Shown piece by piece: positions 63,928 through 64,000 of a DNA stretch of 64,000 nucleotides; within the stretch, counting starts at the first letter, position 1, and the number at the start of each line of letters is the position of its first letter. The notes under the pieces were generated by a model. The model searched no databases. It saw nothing but the letters and a program-made list of their open reading frames with translations, and had not been told where the DNA came from. The position numbers and the translations under genes were made by a program. The stretch is from Clostridiales bacterium (lineage in GTDB: Bacteria; Bacillota; Clostridia; Oscillospirales; Oscillospiraceae), in assembly GCA_004556965.1 (NCBI GenBank), contig SFFE01000003.1:62001-126000 (forward strand), read 5' to 3'.

Positions 63928-64000
63928 ATGATACGCACAGTTATCGCGCTTGGCGGCGGAGAGCACGCCGATTCCATTTGCAGCGCGCTGGAGCAGCACG
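63928..64000 (+). CDS. Start of an unidentified gene, truncated by window edge
   Basis: ATG 63928 follows GGGAGGG and opens a frame of 24 codons to the window end (MIRTVIALGGGEHADSICSALEQH). The hydrophobic beta-strand followed by a helix resembles the beginning of a response-regulator receiver fold. In many Clostridia an ANTAR-domain regulator lies directly after glnA, which would fit, but no diagnostic residue is visible here. It is 41 bases after glnA. Confidence 0.55.
   Translation, partial: MIRTVIALGGGEHADSICSALEQH

Overview
The window is a chromosomal segment of an anaerobic, endospore-forming Clostridia bacterium, most likely of the Oscillospirales group. Evidence seen directly: high-GC coding sequence with AT-rich promoters, many sporulation genes (yunB, a cotJA-cotJB fusion and cotJC, spoIIAA-spoIIAB-sigF, spoIIID, spoVAD, spoVAE, ypeB, a lone Spo0A-type DNA-binding domain), a four-subunit ferredoxin-linked 2-oxoacid oxidoreductase, a T-box leader, and frequent TTG/GTG starts. 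No plasmid, prophage, transposase, rRNA or CRISPR signal was found. Taxonomy below the class is inference.

Layout. 1-9.3 kb: plus-strand run of murD (cut by the window edge), yunB, ligA, tatD, a Tyr/Ser phosphatase, sbcD, sbcC and a DUF1653 protein. 9.3-16 kb: minus-strand cotJ operon and MATE pump, tRNA-Gly, minus-strand DUF4364-asnA, a Cys-rich unknown with a sigma-K-like promoter, and an S-layer-homology protein. 16-23.5 kb: sstT, tRNA-Leu with a structured repeat behind it, a DMT transporter, an aminotransferase, the pyrR-uraA operon behind an unusual attenuator, and degV. 23.6-33 kb: glnS divergent from a thioredoxin reductase-like flavoprotein plus thioredoxin, valS behind a Val T-box, the spoIIA operon, a formate/nitrite channel and larE. 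33-38.4 kb: a P-loop protein and the vor-type oxidoreductase operon, then minus-strand spoIIID, spoVAD and spoVAE. 38.5-42.4 kb: a DUF5058/membrane/M20-peptidase set and a CorA-like transporter. 42.5-49 kb: rpmH-rnpA-yidD-yidC-jag, acpP, holB, a PSP1/RicT-like gene and a dipeptidase. 49-55.5 kb: a FabG-like reductase, a PASTA protein, a phosphoesterase, three tiny unknown genes, and trpS-tagO-wecB. 55.6-64 kb: gltX, an unknown membrane protein, ypeB, a zinc-ribbon/Ig-like protein, tRNA-Val with a second copy of the tRNA-trailing repeat, the Spo0A_C protein, lysA, and glnA behind a two-hairpin leader, followed by the first codons of another gene.

How the parts relate. Several operons appear to be controlled by RNA structure: the T-box reads GUC, which is decoded by the tRNA-Val(GAC) encoded in the same window; pyrR-uraA has a clear terminator/antiterminator pair without the usual PyrR-binding sequence; glnA has two mutually exclusive hairpins, each followed by a U-run. 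The redox genes (a reductase lacking NADPH motifs, the ferredoxin-linked oxidoreductase) fit a ferredoxin-centred anaerobe. The most distinctive undescribed signal is a hairpin-rich element found in the same orientation immediately downstream of two different tRNA genes.
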